Shown here piece by piece: positions 36,410-49,050 of a DNA stretch of 64,000 nucleotides. Made by a program: the position numbers and the translations under genes. Position 1 is the first letter of the stretch; each line of letters begins with the position of its first letter. Location of the stretch: the NCBI RefSeq assembly GCF_028823535.1, contig NZ_JAQIYM010000004.1, positions 310,001 through 374,000 on the forward strand, in the 5' to 3' direction. A model generated the notes under the pieces. It saw only the letters and a list, made by a program, of their open reading frames with translations, was not told the DNA's origin and did no database searches. This stretch comes from Pseudomonas serbica. Lineage in GTDB: Bacteria; Pseudomonadota; Gammaproteobacteria; Pseudomonadales; Pseudomonadaceae.

Positions 36410-37144
36410 TCAACGAGCGTACATGCCCCACCAGAACACATGGCCGAGGATAAGGATCTGCTCCTCCTGCATCTCCAGGAAGGAATAGTCTTCGTCGGGG
36501 TGCTCTTCGCGGTTGAAGCTGCGCAGGCGAATCCCTGTCGGCAGTCGATACAGCTGTTTCACCCGCAACTGGCCGTTATGGTTGATGGCATACAGGTCGC
36601 CATCGACGATATCGCCAATCCCTCGCTTGCCGGCGTTGACCCCCACCGTGGCGCCGTCGCGTAACACGGGCAGCATGCTGTTGCCGCGTACCGTCACGCA
36701 TTTGGCCTGGTCGAATTGCACACCGTTATGACGCAGGCTGCGCTTGCCAAAGCGCAGGCTGGCGCGCTCGCTCTCTTCGATGACGAATCTTCCTGATCCT
36801 GCAGCCAATTCAACCTCACGAAGAAAAGGTACCGAAACCTCGTCGTCATCGATGGGGGTGTCATCGTCCCACAGACTGATGTCGGTGAGCTGAGAATGCG
36901 CGGCTTCACGCCGGGCACTGATCGTCGGCGCGATAACCGCACGGCCGCGCAGTTGATCGGTACTTACCGCGAAGTAATCGGCGATCTTCGAAATGTGTTT
37001 ATCCGAAGGATCGACGATCTTCCCGCCGAGGATGCGCGAGAGCGTGGATTGAGGCACGCCGGTACGACGGTGTAGCTCCGTGGGGGAGATACCGTGCTGG
37101 TCGAGCAGCGCTCGTAAAACGGTCGAAACATTGCGTTTTTGCAT
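36410..37144 (-). CDS. PrtR/CI-type repressor with S24 autocleavage domain
   Basis: From MQKRNVSTVLRALL this is a 244-aa repressor. The HTH covers about residues 1-66 (RTGVPQSTLSRILGGK is the recognition region). The S24 domain follows. It has a candidate Ala115-Gly116 cleavage bond in VELAAGSG, the nucleophile Ser156 in GNSML and Lys196 in LRVKQLY. RecA-induced self-cleavage is therefore expected, as for P. aeruginosa PrtR. Starts at 37153 and 37201 are possible. The latter would put the TGCAT palindrome at 37199 inside the start codon region, so 37144 or 37153 is preferred. Confidence 0.9.
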   Translation of the reverse strand: MQKRNVSTVLRALLDQHGISPTELHRRTGVPQSTLSRILGGKIVDPSDKHISKIADYFAVSTDQLRGRAVIAPTISARREAAHSQLTDISLWDDDTPIDDDEVSVPFLREVELAAGSGRFVIEESERASLRFGKRSLRHNGVQFDQAKCVTVRGNSMLPVLRDGATVGVNAGKRGIGDIVDGDLYAINHNGQLRVKQLYRLPTGIRLRSFNREEHPDEDYSFLEMQEEQILILGHVFWWGMYAR

Positions 37145-37145
37145 A

Positions 37146-37206
37146 ATGCGCATATTGCTCGAAGTTTTTTGCCGCGACAAATGCTTATTTGCATAACCCA
37201 TGCATG
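37146..37206 (-). promoter_or_regulatory. TGCAT-rich repressor promoter/operator region
   Basis: The region contains the 8-bp palindromes ATGCGCAT (37146-37153) and CATGCATG (37199-37206), plus TTTGCATAA (37188-37196). These match the motif seen before the holin gene and suggest autoregulation of the repressor. The left part may overlap its coding start. Confidence 0.5.
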
Positions 37207-37347
37207 AGTCATCAATAAAGGCGTCACCCGGCCGTGGATGCCTGCGTCGACAAGACTGCCCATGGTAACCTTGCGCCCATCGCGGAAAAGCCGTGCCAAT
37301 GCCCGCTTTTGCCCCACACCTTTTGAACGAGTTTTCCTGGCAATCCG

Positions 37348-39927
37348 ATGAATAAAGCCCTCTCCGACCTGTCCTCGCACACGCCGATGATGCAGCAGTA
37401 CTGGCGCCTGAAGAACCAGCACCCTGACCAATTGATGTTCTACCGCATGGGCGACTTCTACGAGATCTTCTATGAAGACGCGAAGAAGGCCGCCAAGCTC
37501 CTCGACATCACCCTGACCGCTCGCGGGCAGTCGGCTGGCCAGGCTATCCCGATGTGCGGTATTCCCTACCATGCGGCGGAAGGATACCTGGCGAAGTTGG
37601 TGAAACTGGGCGAATCCGTGGTGATCTGCGAGCAGGTCGGCGATCCCGCCACCAGCAAAGGCCCGGTGGATCGTCAGGTGGTGCGGATCATCACCCCGGG
37701 CACGGTGAGCGATGAGGCCCTGCTCGATGAGCGCCGGGACAACCTGATCGCTGCCGTGCTGGGGGATGAGCGCCTGTTCGGCCTGGCGGTGCTGGACATC
37801 ACCAGCGGCAACTTCAGCGTGCTGGAGATCAAGGGCTGGGAAAACCTGCTGGCGGAACTGGAACGCGTCAATCCGGTGGAATTGCTGATCCCGGATGACT
37901 GGCCCAAGGATCTGCCGGCCGAGAAGCGTCGTGGCGTTCGTCGTCGGGCACCCTGGGACTTCGAGCGCGATTCGGCGCTGAAGAGTCTGTGCCAGCAATT
38001 CTCTACCCAGGACCTGAAAGGGTTCGGTTGCGAAAACCTGACCCTGGCCATCGGCGCAGCCGGCTGCCTGCTGGCCTATGCGAAGGAAACCCAGCGCACC
38101 GCCCTGCCGCACTTGCGCAGCCTGCGCCATGAACGCCTGGACGATACGGTAGTGCTGGACGGTGCGAGCCGCCGCAACCTGGAACTGGACACCAACCTGG
38201 CCGGTGGCCGCGACAACACCTTGCAATCGGTGGTCGATCGCTGCCAGACCGCCATGGGCAGCCGCCTGCTGACCCGTTGGCTGAACCGTCCGCTGCGTGA
38301 CTTGAGCGTGTTGCTGGCGCGCCAGACCTCAATCACTTGCCTGCTGGACGGCTACCGTTTCGAAAAGCTGCAACCGCAGCTCAAGGAAATCGGCGACATC
38401 GAGCGCATTCTCGCCCGGATCGGCCTGCGTAACGCCCGCCCACGAGACCTCGCTCGCCTGCGGGATGCCCTCGGCGCGCTGCCGCAACTGCAAGCGGCAA
38501 TGACCGAGCTGGAAGCGCCACACCTCAACCAACTGGCAACCACCACCAGCACCTATCCGGAGCTGGCGGCATTGCTGGAAAAAGCCATCATCGACAACCC
38601 GCCTGCGGTGATCCGTGACGGCGGCGTGTTGAAAACCGGTTACGACAGCGAGCTCGATGAGCTGCAATCGCTCAGCGAGAACGCGGGGCAATTCCTGATC
38701 GACCTCGAAGCCCGGGAAAAAGCCCGCACTGGCCTGTCTCACCTGAAAGTCGGCTATAACCGCATCCACGGCTACTTCATCGAACTGCCGAGCAAGCAGG
38801 CCGAATCCGCACCCGCCGATTACATTCGTCGCCAGACCCTCAAAGGTGCCGAGCGCTTCATTACGCCGGAACTGAAGGCCTTTGAAGACAAGGCACTGTC
38901 CGCCAAAAGCCGTGCCCTGGCGCGCGAGAAGATGCTGTACGAAGCACTTCTCGAAGACTTGATCGCCCAGTTGCCACCGCTGCAGGACACGGCGGCCGCG
39001 CTGGCCGAGCTTGATGTGCTGAGCAACCTGGCCGAACGGGCGCTGAACCTCGACCTGAACTGCCCGCGCTTTGTCAGCGAGCCGTGCATGCGCATCAGCC
39101 AGGGTCGCCACCCGGTGGTTGAACAGGTATTGACCACCCCGTTCGTGGCCAACGACCTGAGCCTCGACGACAATACCCGCATGCTGGTGATCACCGGTCC
39201 GAACATGGGCGGTAAATCCACCTACATGCGGCAGACGGCGTTGATCGTGCTGCTGGCGCACATCGGCAGCTTCGTCCCGGCCGCCAGCTGCGAGCTGTCC
39301 CTGGTCGACCGGATTTTCACCCGGATCGGCTCCAGCGACGACTTGGCCGGTGGGCGCTCGACTTTCATGGTCGAGATGAGCGAAACCGCCAACATCCTGC
39401 ACAACGCCACCGAACGCAGCCTGGTGCTGATGGACGAGGTCGGGCGCGGCACCAGCACCTTCGACGGCTTGTCCCTGGCCTGGGCAGCGGCGGAGCGCCT
39501 GGCGCACCTGCGGGCGTACACGCTGTTCGCCACCCACTATTTTGAGCTGACGGTGCTACCGGAAGCCCAGCCGTTGGTGGCCAACGTGCATCTCAATGCC
39601 ACCGAGCACAACGAACGCATCGTGTTCCTGCACCATGTACTGCCAGGGCCAGCCAGCCAGAGTTATGGCCTGGCGGTTGCGCAGTTGGCCGGCGTGCCGA
39701 ACGAAGTGATCACGCGTGCCCGTGAGCATTTGAGCCGGCTGGAAGACACTGCCCTGCCCCACGAAGCGCCTGCGCCGACCAAAGGCAAACCAGCCGCGCC
39801 GCAGCAAAGCGATCTGTTCGCCAGCCTGCCACACCCGGTGCTGGATGAACTGGCCAGACTCGATCTGGATAACATGACGCCACGGCGCGCACTCGAAATG
39901 CTCTATACACTAAAGACACGGGTCTAA
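37348..39927 (+). CDS. mutS: DNA mismatch repair protein MutS
   Basis: This 859-aa ATPase recognises mismatches. The mismatch-contacting Phe-x-Glu motif is in [12 protein letters not shown] near residues 36-41. The Walker A motif is [11 protein letters not shown] and the Walker B motif is [21 protein letters not shown]. The C terminus has [13 protein letters not shown], a beta-clamp-type motif, followed by the tetramerisation region. Length is normal for Pseudomonas. It is divergent from the phage-type repressor gene and forms the right border of the tailocin integration site. fdxA begins about 140 bases after the stop. Confidence 0.98.
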   Translation: MNKALSDLSSHTPMMQQYWRLKNQHPDQLMFYRMGDFYEIFYEDAKKAAKLLDITLTARGQSAGQAIPMCGIPYHAAEGYLAKLVKLGESVVICEQVGDPATSKGPVDRQVVRIITPGTVSDEALLDERRDNLIAAVLGDERLFGLAVLDITSGNFSVLEIKGWENLLAELERVNPVELLIPDDWPKDLPAEKRRGVRRRAPWDFERDSALKSLCQQFSTQDLKGFGCENLTLAIGAAGCLLAYAKETQRTALPHLRSLRHERLDDTVVLDGASRRNLELDTNLAGGRDNTLQSVVDRCQTAMGSRLLTRWLNRPLRDLSVLLARQTSITCLLDGYRFEKLQPQLKEIGDIERILARIGLRNARPRDLARLRDALGALPQLQAAMTELEAPHLNQLATTTSTYPELAALLEKAIIDNPPAVIRDGGVLKTGYDSELDELQSLSENAGQFLIDLEAREKARTGLSHLKVGYNRIHGYFIELPSKQAESAPADYIRRQTLKGAERFITPELKAFEDKALSAKSRALAREKMLYEALLEDLIAQLPPLQDTAAALAELDVLSNLAERALNLDLNCPRFVSEPCMRISQGRHPVVEQVLTTPFVANDLSLDDNTRMLVITGPNMGGKSTYMRQTALIVLLAHIGSFVPAASCELSLVDRIFTRIGSSDDLAGGRSTFMVEMSETANILHNATERSLVLMDEVGRGTSTFDGLSLAWAAAERLAHLRAYTLFATHYFELTVLPEAQPLVANVHLNATEHNERIVFLHHVLPGPASQSYGLAVAQLAGVPNEVITRAREHLSRLEDTALPHEAPAPTKGKPAAPQQSDLFASLPHPVLDELARLDLDNMTPRRALEMLYTLKTRV

Positions 39928-40069
39928 CGCACAGGCTTGCAAGCTGTTAGAATCTCGCGCGGTTTGGGATGCTGCTGGCTATTAGCCTGGCTTGCAGACT
40001 ATCGCTCCCAAACCTTGCGACCCCTATGTGAAGGGGCGCAGCAAGCCGCGCCTGAGGAGAAAATTAGAA

Positions 40070-40393
40070 ATGACCTTCGTCGTCACCGACAACTGCATCA
40101 AGTGCAAGTACACCGACTGCGTAGAAGTCTGTCCGGTGGACTGCTTTTACGAAGGCCCGAATTTCCTGGTGATTCACCCGGATGAGTGCATCGACTGCGC
40201 ACTGTGCGAACCTGAATGCCCGGCTGTGGCCATCTTCTCCGAAGATGAAATACCTGCAGGCATGGAAAACTTCATCCAGCTGAACGTTGAGCTGGCTGAA
40301 ATCTGGCCGAACATTACCGAACGCAAAGAGCCATTGCCCGACTCTGCCGAGTGGGATGGCAAGCCAGGCAAGATCGAACACCTCGAACGCTGA
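40070..40393 (+). CDS. fdxA: 7Fe ferredoxin (FdI type)
   Basis: This 107-aa ferredoxin carries a [3Fe-4S] and a [4Fe-4S] cluster. Its cysteines are in [17 protein letters not shown] and [12 protein letters not shown], the Azotobacter FdI pattern. The start [17 protein letters not shown] fits homologues, and GAGGAGA lies upstream. Its place between mutS and rsmZ-rpoS is conserved in Pseudomonas. A bidirectional hairpin follows. Its electron partner may include the Fpr encoded at 26602, but that is inference. Confidence 0.97.
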   Translation: MTFVVTDNCIKCKYTDCVEVCPVDCFYEGPNFLVIHPDECIDCALCEPECPAVAIFSEDEIPAGMENFIQLNVELAEIWPNITERKEPLPDSAEWDGKPGKIEHLER

Positions 40394-40410
40394 TTATCCC
40401 CGCGTTCCCG

Positions 40411-40435
40411 AAAAAGGCCTCACAAGGGCCTTTTT
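40411..40435 (+). terminator. Terminator of fdxA
   Basis: AAAAAGGCC, loop TCACAAG and GGCCTTTTT form a symmetric stem 18 bases after the fdxA stop. It can act in both directions, so it also backs up termination of rsmZ. Confidence 0.9.
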
Positions 40436-40449
40436 GCTTTTCTGCAGGC

Positions 40450-40579
40450 AAAAAAAGGGGCGGTTCGACCCGCCCACTTTTTCCCTATTCCCTGTATTCC
40501 TTTTTCACATCCTGATGAATCGCTTCCTGCGATGTCCTTTCCCCCTCGTCCATGAGGAGTGTGTCTGTCCGTAGACACA
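40450..40579 (-). ncRNA. rsmZ: Regulatory small RNA RsmZ
   Basis: RsmZ binds and sequesters RsmA/RsmE, relieving translational repression under Gac control. On the minus strand the transcript starts near 40579 with TGTGTCTACGGACAGACACA, a hairpin with GGA in the loop. I count nine GGA motifs in the roughly 130-nt RNA. Two more stem-loops present GGA in the loop (CCTC-ATGGAC-GAGG and ATCGC-AGGAA-GCGAT). It ends in GGCGGGTCGAACCGCC plus a T run. Location between fdxA and rpoS, length and architecture match P. fluorescens CHA0 rsmZ. It is transcribed convergently with fdxA. Confidence 0.95.
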
Positions 40580-40585
40580 TCACCG

Positions 40586-40591
40586 ATACTA
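40586..40591 (-). promoter_or_regulatory. -10 element of rsmZ
   Basis: TAGTAT on the minus strand lies 6-7 bases before the likely start of rsmZ. There is no good -35 at the usual distance, as expected for an activator-dependent promoter. Confidence 0.65.
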
Positions 40592-40750
40592 GAGTGTTTA
40601 GCGTCAGGAGCAATCGCCCGCCTCGGCCAGGATGGCTTGTCACATCCCCTTCATATTAAAAAACTTACTGGCTTTTCAAATAGATAGGACTGACCTCTAA
40701 ACAATATGGTCGACTGCCAACCTGTAAAAATAGTGAACACTTACGAAAAG

Positions 40751-40768
40751 AGTAAGCGATGACTTACA
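40751..40768 (-). promoter_or_regulatory. GacA upstream activating sequence of rsmZ
   Basis: Read on the minus strand, TGTAAGTCATCGCTTACT fits the GacA consensus TGTAAG-N6-CTTACA with one change. It lies about 180 bases upstream of the rsmZ start, the known type of position. Confidence 0.88.
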
Positions 40769-40804
40769 CCGTGAAGCTACAAAGCTGCGCTATCGCCCAA
40801 CAAC

Positions 40805-40833
40805 GAAAAGCCCCGAACCAGTCGGGGCTTTTC
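40805..40833 (-). terminator. Terminator of rpoS
   Basis: GAAAAGCCCCGA, loop CTGGT and TCGGGGCTTTTC form a perfect 12-bp stem, 21 bases after the rpoS stop. The rsmZ upstream region begins just beyond it. Confidence 0.92.
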
Positions 40834-40853
40834 ACTGAGCACTAACGAATGGC

Positions 40854-41861
40854 TTATTGAAACAGCGACTCGCTCGACAGCCCGTTTTTCTCCAGGATCT
40901 CACGCAGGCGCTTCAGACCTTCTACCTGAATCTGTCTGACCCGTTCCCGGGTCAGGCCAATCTCCAGGCCTACATCTTCAAGGGTGCTGCTCTCGTGACC
41001 GCGCAGGCCGAAGCGGCGTACAACCACCTCGCGTTGCTTGTCGGTCAACTCCGAGAGCCACTGATCGATGCTTTGAGACAGGTCGTCATCCTGCAGCAGC
41101 TCGCATGGATCGGTTGGGCGATCGTCGGTCAGGGTGTCCAGCAGGGTTTTATCCGAATCCGGACCCAGCGAGACGTCGACCGAAGAAACCCGCTCGTTGA
41201 GGCCGAGCATGCGCTTGACCTCTGCTACCGGTTTTTCCAGCAGGTTGGCGATCTCTTCGGGTGAGGGTTCATGATCGAGTTTTTGCGTCAGTTCCCGCGC
41301 AGCCCGCAGGTACACGTTGAGCTCCTTGACCACATGGATCGGCAACCGGATGGTCCGGGTCTGATTCATGATCGCGCGCTCGATGGTCTGACGAATCCAC
41401 CAGGTTGCGTAGGTCGAGAAGCGGAAGCCGCGTTCAGGGTCGAACTTCTCCACCGCCCGAATCAAGCCGAGGTTGCCCTCTTCGATCAGGTCGAGTAGCG
41501 ACAGCCCCCGATTGACGTAACGTCGGGCGATTTTCACCACCAGCCGCAGGTTACTTTCGATCATGCGTTTGCGCCCGGCCGGATCACCACTTTGCGACAG
41601 GCGCGCAAAATGAACTTCTTCTTCGGGGGACAGTAGAGGGGAAAAGCCGATTTCATTGAGGTACAGCTGCGTGGCATCAAGTGCACGCGTGTAATCGATG
41701 TACTTGTGTTGCTTCAATGTCGCGGAGTGTTTGGATTTGGCACGAACGGAAGGTGGAGCCGCCCCTTCATCATTCGACATCGAATCCGTGCCGATGCCGG
41801 TCTCCATTAGGAGAACCTCATCGTCGATGTCAAACTCCGGCACTTCTTTACTGAGAGCCAT
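40854..41861 (-). CDS. rpoS: Stationary-phase sigma factor RpoS
   Basis: This 335-aa sigma-70 family factor directs general stress and stationary-phase transcription. Region 1.2 is near residues 55-90 ([19 protein letters not shown]). Region 2 holds [19 protein letters not shown]. Region 3 has the [16 protein letters not shown] block. Region 4.2 ends in [27 protein letters not shown] sequence. Length and ending (SESLFQ) match Pseudomonas RpoS. It follows nlpD on the same strand, the usual nlpD-rpoS arrangement in which one rpoS promoter lies inside nlpD. Confidence 0.98.
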   Translation of the reverse strand: MALSKEVPEFDIDDEVLLMETGIGTDSMSNDEGAAPPSVRAKSKHSATLKQHKYIDYTRALDATQLYLNEIGFSPLLSPEEEVHFARLSQSGDPAGRKRMIESNLRLVVKIARRYVNRGLSLLDLIEEGNLGLIRAVEKFDPERGFRFSTYATWWIRQTIERAIMNQTRTIRLPIHVVKELNVYLRAARELTQKLDHEPSPEEIANLLEKPVAEVKRMLGLNERVSSVDVSLGPDSDKTLLDTLTDDRPTDPCELLQDDDLSQSIDQWLSELTDKQREVVVRRFGLRGHESSTLEDVGLEIGLTRERVRQIQVEGLKRLREILEKNGLSSESLFQ

Positions 41862-41965
41862 TGTTATAGTCCTTTGGTGAGTTCGACCTCAAGCTCAAGC
41901 GGCGCCTTTATCCTTGGCAACGCTGGAGCCTGTCCCCTCTACGTGACGGAACAGGCTGGAAGCGA

Positions 41966-42823
41966 TCAACGACGTGGCAGGAATTGCAGCGGATCTACAG
42001 GTTTACCTTGGCGGCGAATCTCAAAATGCAGTTTCACCCGGTCTGTACCCGTTGACCCCATTTCGGCAATTGTCTGTCCGACCTTGACCTGCTGCCCCTC
42101 CCGAACCAACAGCCTGCGGTTATGTCCGTAGGCACTGACGTAGGTTTCACTGTGTTTGATGATGACTAATTCGCCGTAGCCCCTTAAGCCACTCCCGGCG
42201 TATACCACCGTCCCATCAGACGCAGCTAAAACAGGCTGTCCCAAATCCCCTGCGATATCAATTCCTTTATTCAAACTACCGTTTGAAGAGAATTTACCAA
42301 TTAAAATGCCATTAGAAGGCCATCCCCAGCCGGTCGGGGCTGGGCCCGCTGGAGGGAGTGGAGCGGGTGCCGGCTTGTTGGCGACGGACGGTACAACCAC
42401 CGGTGTGGTCGTGGTCGTACCGTCTGCAGAGCGGCGAATGACCGTGGTTTTACTCGAGGATGAAGGCGAGGAACTGGACGAGCTGACCACTGTGGTCGGC
42501 GTTGAACCGCTGCGCCCATCGAAGCGAATCGTCTGACCTGGATGGATGGTGTACGGCGGCGCAATGTTGTTGCGTGCCGCCAACGCCTTGTAGTCCCAGC
42601 CATAACGAAAGGCGATGGAAAACAGGGTGTCCTTGGGTCGAACGACGTACTGCCCCGTGGTCACGGCCGGCCGCTGGGCGGCAGCATTATTGCGATCGAC
42701 AACGCGGACGTCGCTGGATTTGTTACTGGAGCAACCAACCAGCAAGGTGCTCATGACAAGGCCAGTCACCAGGCGCTGAAAGCTCGTTGTACCCATACGC
42801 TGCGCTATGACTGTGAGACTCAC
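41966..42823 (-). CDS. nlpD: LysM/M23 lipoprotein NlpD (amidase activator)
   Basis: This 285-aa protein starts at GTG 42823, with AAAGGGAG 7-8 bases upstream. Its lipoprotein signal ends at LLVGC (Cys near residue 31). One LysM domain (about 57-100, YVVRPKDTLFSIAFRYGW) is followed by a Ser/Pro-rich linker and a C-terminal M23/LytM domain. The metal motif HxGxD of active M23 peptidases reads NKGID, so the domain should be non-catalytic. That fits NlpD's role of activating cell-division amidases. The gene precedes rpoS. An upstream ATG in frame at 42964 reads into unrelated sequence and was rejected. Confidence 0.94.
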   Translation of the reverse strand: MSLTVIAQRMGTTSFQRLVTGLVMSTLLVGCSSNKSSDVRVVDRNNAAAQRPAVTTGQYVVRPKDTLFSIAFRYGWDYKALAARNNIAPPYTIHPGQTIRFDGRSGSTPTTVVSSSSSSPSSSSKTTVIRRSADGTTTTTPVVVPSVANKPAPAPLPPAGPAPTGWGWPSNGILIGKFSSNGSLNKGIDIAGDLGQPVLAASDGTVVYAGSGLRGYGELVIIKHSETYVSAYGHNRRLLVREGQQVKVGQTIAEMGSTGTDRVKLHFEIRRQGKPVDPLQFLPRR

Positions 42824-43035
42824 CCGCCGCTCCCTTTGTGGTGGCTGAAAATGTGATTTTGCCGTGTTACAGCACGAAGTGTCGCAAGTATAACGGGCCG
42901 TACCGGCTTTACCCTTAATGAAGCGAAATGGCTTGGCGCACACGTTTGCTGCCTGACAAAACAACCCGTTTAATCAATCGCCGCCGCTGTAAGACAGAGG
43001 CAATCGAAGAGAATTCAGCACGTTTAAATAAATGC

Positions 43036-44449
<1,414 letters not shown>

Positions 44450-44462
<13 letters not shown>

Positions 44463-45508
44463 GGGCTGTCCGTCTGCCCCACCGGCACCAGATCAACAAG
44501 CTCGCGCACCAATACGGTGGCGAAGCATCCGGCCGGCAGGACGAATTCCAGTTGCAGAATGTCAGGCTCGGGATAATGCCACGTCAACCCGGCAATGGGC
44601 AGCCGCAGGATGCGACGTTCGTGGCTCATTCCGGCGTTGATCAACCAATCGCGAAGGTCTGCTTCGCGAGCGGCGATCGCCTGCTCCAGTTCATGGACAG
44701 CGCCCGTGGCCGGCGAGTCACCTTCGCCCCACTGCGGACCCGTCGGGTGCAGATCAAGAATCGCCAGTCGCGGGTCGCTGCACTCGGCTTCGCCGGCCGG
44801 GAAAAAGCTGCGGCTGTCGGTGAACGCCAGCAGATCGCCGACCTGAGCACGCTGCCAGGTGCCGTCAGCGACACGCGCGGCCAACACCTGGTTGAACAGG
44901 AAACTGCGGGCGGTCGACAGCAGGCGCGAACGCACGTTGCGTTGCTCCGGCAAGGCCTTGCGCGCGGCCCAGGTGCGGGCGTCGACGACGTTGCCACCGT
45001 CGTGCCCGAAACGCTGGACGCCGAAATAATTGGGGATGCCTTGCCTGGCGATCAGTTGCAGGCGTTCTTCGATCGCCGCCTTGTCGCCAGTGAATTGCGT
45101 CAGACGCAATGTGAAGCCGTTGGCCGAATGGGCACCGCGTTGCAGCTTGCGCTTGTGGCGGCTGGTCTTGAGGATTTTCAGCGTATCGTTTTCTGCCGCC
45201 GACAGATCCGGATCAGCCTTGCCCGGCAATTGCACGCTGAACCACTGGCGCGTCAGCGCCTGGCGATCCTTGAGCCCGGCATAGCTGACAGTACGCAATG
45301 ACACACCCGCCGCCTTGGCGATTCGGCGTGCCGCCTCTTCGGTATTCAGACCGCGCTTTTCCACCCAGATCCACAGGTGTTCGCCGTCGCCGCTCAAGGG
45401 AATATCAAGGACTTCGTCGACTTGGAAATCTTCCGCGATGGCTTTCAGTACGGCGGTACCGAGTGCTTCACCGTAGGCCCGCGGGCCGAGTAATTGCAGT
45501 TCGTTCAT
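44450..45508 (-). CDS. truD: tRNA pseudouridine13 synthase TruD
   Basis: This 352-aa enzyme makes pseudouridine 13 in tRNA-Glu and other tRNAs. The catalytic Asp is in [18 protein letters not shown] near residue 80. [16 protein letters not shown] and the TRUD insertion domain follow. It overlaps ispF (ATGA) at its start and surE by 13 bases at its end. Size matches E. coli TruD (349 aa). No anomalies were seen. Confidence 0.97.
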
Positions 45509-45978
45509 GCGCGCAGCAACAAGGCAACGGAATGCACGGCAATGCCTTCTTCGCGACCGACAAAGCCGAGCTTTTCGGTGGTGGTGGCTTTCACGTTCAC
45601 TTGATCCAATTCAACTTGAAGATCCGCGGCAATCAGCGCGCGCATCGATTCGATATGGGGGGCCATTTTCGGCGCCTGGGCAACGATGGTGTTGTCGACG
45701 TTACCGACTTTCCAGCCTTTGGCGTGGATCAATTCGACGACATGACGCAACAGCACGCGGCTGTCGGCGCCCTTGAATTGCGGGTCGGTGTCCGGGAAAT
45801 GCTTGCCGATGTCACCCAGCGCAGCAGCGCCGAGCAATGCATCGCTCAAGGCATGCAGCAGGACGTCACCATCGGAGTGAGCGAGCAGCCCGAAGCCGTG
45901 TGCAATGCGCACGCCGCCCAGAGTGATGAAATCGCCTTCAGCGAAACGGTGCACATCATAGCCGTGGCCAATACGCAT
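45505..45978 (-). CDS. ispF: 2-C-methyl-D-erythritol 2,4-cyclodiphosphate synthase
   Basis: This 157-aa enzyme makes the cyclodiphosphate step of the MEP isoprenoid pathway. The zinc ligands are in [11 protein letters not shown] (Asp8 and His10), with the conserved [26 protein letters not shown] block. Length is the family norm. It starts a four-gene run with 4- to 13-base overlaps (ispF-truD-surE-pcm). ispD, often next to ispF, lies separately about 3 kb upstream at 49050. Confidence 0.98.
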   Translation of the reverse strand: MRIGHGYDVHRFAEGDFITLGGVRIAHGFGLLAHSDGDVLLHALSDALLGAAALGDIGKHFPDTDPQFKGADSRVLLRHVVELIHAKGWKVGNVDNTIVAQAPKMAPHIESMRALIAADLQVELDQVNVKATTTEKLGFVGREEGIAVHSVALLLRA

Positions 45979-45980
45979 AA

Positions 45981-46010
45981 AAAAACGCCCCGAATTTTGT
46001 CAGGGCGTGA
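45981..46010 (-). terminator. Terminator after fghA
   Basis: ACGCCC and GGGCGT (45985-45990 and 46003-46008) pair on the minus strand and are followed by a T run. It separates fghA from ispF. Confidence 0.75.
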
Positions 46011-46019
46011 TTCTACCTG

Positions 46020-46868
46020 CTATTGGCCTGCTAGAGCATGCGCGTGATGCCGCAAGTGATCTTCGATGAAACTGGCGATGAAGAAATAGCTGTGGTCGTA
46101 GCCCGGTTGCAGACGCAACGTCAGCGGATGGCCGGCCAGTCTGGTCGCCTGTTGCAAGGCTTCAGGCTTGAGCTGGGTGGCCAGGAAATCGTCGCGATCA
46201 CCTTGGTCGACCAGCAGCGGCAGCTTTTCATCGGCCTCGGCAATCAATGCGCAGGCATCCCACTCGCGCCATTTCGAACGGTCTTCACCCAGGTAACGGG
46301 AGAAAGCCTTTTGACCCCAAGGGCAGTCCATCGGATTGTTGATTGGCGAGAACGCCGACACCGACCGATAACGCCCCGGATTGCGCAAGGCACAGACCAG
46401 CGCACCGTGGCCACCCATGGAGTGGCCGCTGATGCCGCGCTTGTCCGACGCCGGGAAATGCGCCTCGACCAATGCAGGCAATTCCTGCACGACATAGTCA
46501 TGCATCCGATAGTGCCGCGACCAGGGTTCCTGGGTGGCGTTCAGGTAGAACCCGGCCCCGAGACCAAAGTCCCAGGCGCCGTCCGGATCGCCCGGTACGT
46601 CGGGGCCACGGGGACTGGTGTCCGGCGCGACGATGATCAGCCCGAGCTCGGCGGCCATGCGCATGGCGCCGGCCTTCTGCATGAAGTTCTCGTCGGTGCA
46701 GGTCAGGCCGGACAGCCAGTACAGCACCGGCAATTTGCCGCCCTGCTCCGCTTGCGGTGGCAGGTACACCGCGAAAACCATGTCGCAGCCGAGCGTTTCC
46801 GAGCGATGGCGATAACGCTTGTGCCAGCCGCCGAAGCTTTTCTGGCAGGAGATATTTTCCAGGCTCAT
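46020..46868 (-). CDS. fghA: S-formylglutathione hydrolase
   Basis: This 282-aa esterase D-type hydrolase splits S-formylglutathione to formate and glutathione, the second step of formaldehyde detoxification. The nucleophile serine is in [14 protein letters not shown] (GHSMG), and the oxyanion region lies around [18 protein letters not shown]. Size and motifs match E. coli FrmB. It lies 8 bases downstream of the dehydrogenase gene, so the two form one transcript. A terminator follows. Confidence 0.97.
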   Translation of the reverse strand: MSLENISCQKSFGGWHKRYRHRSETLGCDMVFAVYLPPQAEQGGKLPVLYWLSGLTCTDENFMQKAGAMRMAAELGLIIVAPDTSPRGPDVPGDPDGAWDFGLGAGFYLNATQEPWSRHYRMHDYVVQELPALVEAHFPASDKRGISGHSMGGHGALVCALRNPGRYRSVSAFSPINNPMDCPWGQKAFSRYLGEDRSKWREWDACALIAEADEKLPLLVDQGDRDDFLATQLKPEALQQATRLAGHPLTLRLQPGYDHSYFFIASFIEDHLRHHAHALAGQ

Positions 46869-46876
46869 GGCGGACC

Positions 46877-48070
<1,194 letters not shown>

Positions 48071-48097
48071 TTATTGCCATACAGGGATAATCATTAA

Positions 48098-48994
48098 ATG
48101 CCTGACAGTCGCTGGGAAGGTATCGACGAATTCGTTGCCGTCGCCGAATGCAGCCAGTTCACCGCTGCCGCGGAACGCCTGGGCGTTTCGTCCTCGCATA
48201 TCAGTCGACAAATCGTACGCCTCGAAGAGCGCCTGCAAACCCGTCTGCTCTATCGCAGCACGCGCCGGGTCACACTGACCGAGGCCGGGCAAACGTTCCT
48301 GCAACATTGCCAGCGTTTGCAGGATGGTCGCGAAGAAGCGCTGCGGGCGGTCGGCGACTTGACCAGCGAACCCAAGGGCATGCTGCGCATGACCTGTGCC
48401 GTGGCGTACGGCGAACGGTTCATCGTGCCGCTGGTGACCCGTTTCATGGGGCTTTATCCACAACTGCGGATCGACATCGAATTGAGTAACCGCCAACTCG
48501 ACCTGGTGCATGAGGGCCTGGACCTGGCGATCCGCCTGGGGCGCCTGCAGGACTCGAGACTGGTGGCCACGCGCCTGGCGCCACGGCGCATGTATCTATG
48601 CGCGTCGCCTTCCTACGTGGAACGTTATGGTCGGCCACACAGCTTGTCGGAATTGAGCCGGCACAATTGTCTCATTGGCAGTTCGGACCTCTGGCAACTG
48701 GAACAAAACGGACGGGAATTTTCGCAACGGGTGCAGGGAAACTGGCGCTGCAACAGTGGGCAAGCGGTGCTGGATGCGGCGCTACAGGGCGTGGGGTTGT
48801 GTCAGCTACCGGATTATTACGTGCTGGAGCATCTGAAAAGCGGCGCATTGATTTCGCTGCTGGAAGCGCATCAACCGCCCAATACGGCGGTGTGGGCGCT
48901 GTATCCGCAGCAACGGCATTTGTCGCCCAAGGTGCGCAAGCTGGTGGATTATTTGAAGGAAGGGTTGGCCGAGCGGCCGGAGTATCGGGGTTAA
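48098..48994 (+). CDS. gfnR: LysR-type regulator of formaldehyde detoxification (GfnR)
   Basis: This 298-aa regulator has the N-terminal HTH (residues 5-60, FVAVAECSQFTAAAERLGVSSSHISRQI) and a C-terminal effector-binding domain with FMGLYPQLRIDIELSNRQLDLVHEGLDLAIRLG. The name follows from its place beside frmA-fghA, equivalent to P. aeruginosa PA3630. There GfnR activates the glutathione-dependent formaldehyde genes. It is divergent from frmA across 108 bases, where its operator should lie. No clear palindrome was seen there. The gene ends at a degenerate palindromic element. Confidence 0.82.
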   Translation: MPDSRWEGIDEFVAVAECSQFTAAAERLGVSSSHISRQIVRLEERLQTRLLYRSTRRVTLTEAGQTFLQHCQRLQDGREEALRAVGDLTSEPKGMLRMTCAVAYGERFIVPLVTRFMGLYPQLRIDIELSNRQLDLVHEGLDLAIRLGRLQDSRLVATRLAPRRMYLCASPSYVERYGRPHSLSELSRHNCLIGSSDLWQLEQNGREFSQRVQGNWRCNSGQAVLDAALQGVGLCQLPDYYVLEHLKSGALISLLEAHQPPNTAVWALYPQQRHLSPKVRKLVDYLKEGLAERPEYRG

Positions 48995-48998
48995 GAGC

Positions 48999-49050
48999 AA
49001 AAGATTCCGCCTTCGGCAGTCCCTGCAGGGGCACGTTGTACGCGATCTTT
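48999..49050. repeat. AAAAGATCGC-type palindromic element, copy 3 (degenerate)
   Basis: AAAAGATTCCGCCTTCGGCAG at the left and CGCGATCTTT at the right keep the outer shape of copies 1 and 2 but have lost part of the pairing. It lies between the convergent gfnR and ispD genes, reaching the ispD stop. Confidence 0.6.

Noticed and set aside
37145..37201. Upstream start of the S24 repressor at 37201
   Set aside because: There is no ribosome binding site, and the start would overlap the putative operator palindrome CATGCATG. The 37144 or 37153 start gives a standard HTH N terminus.
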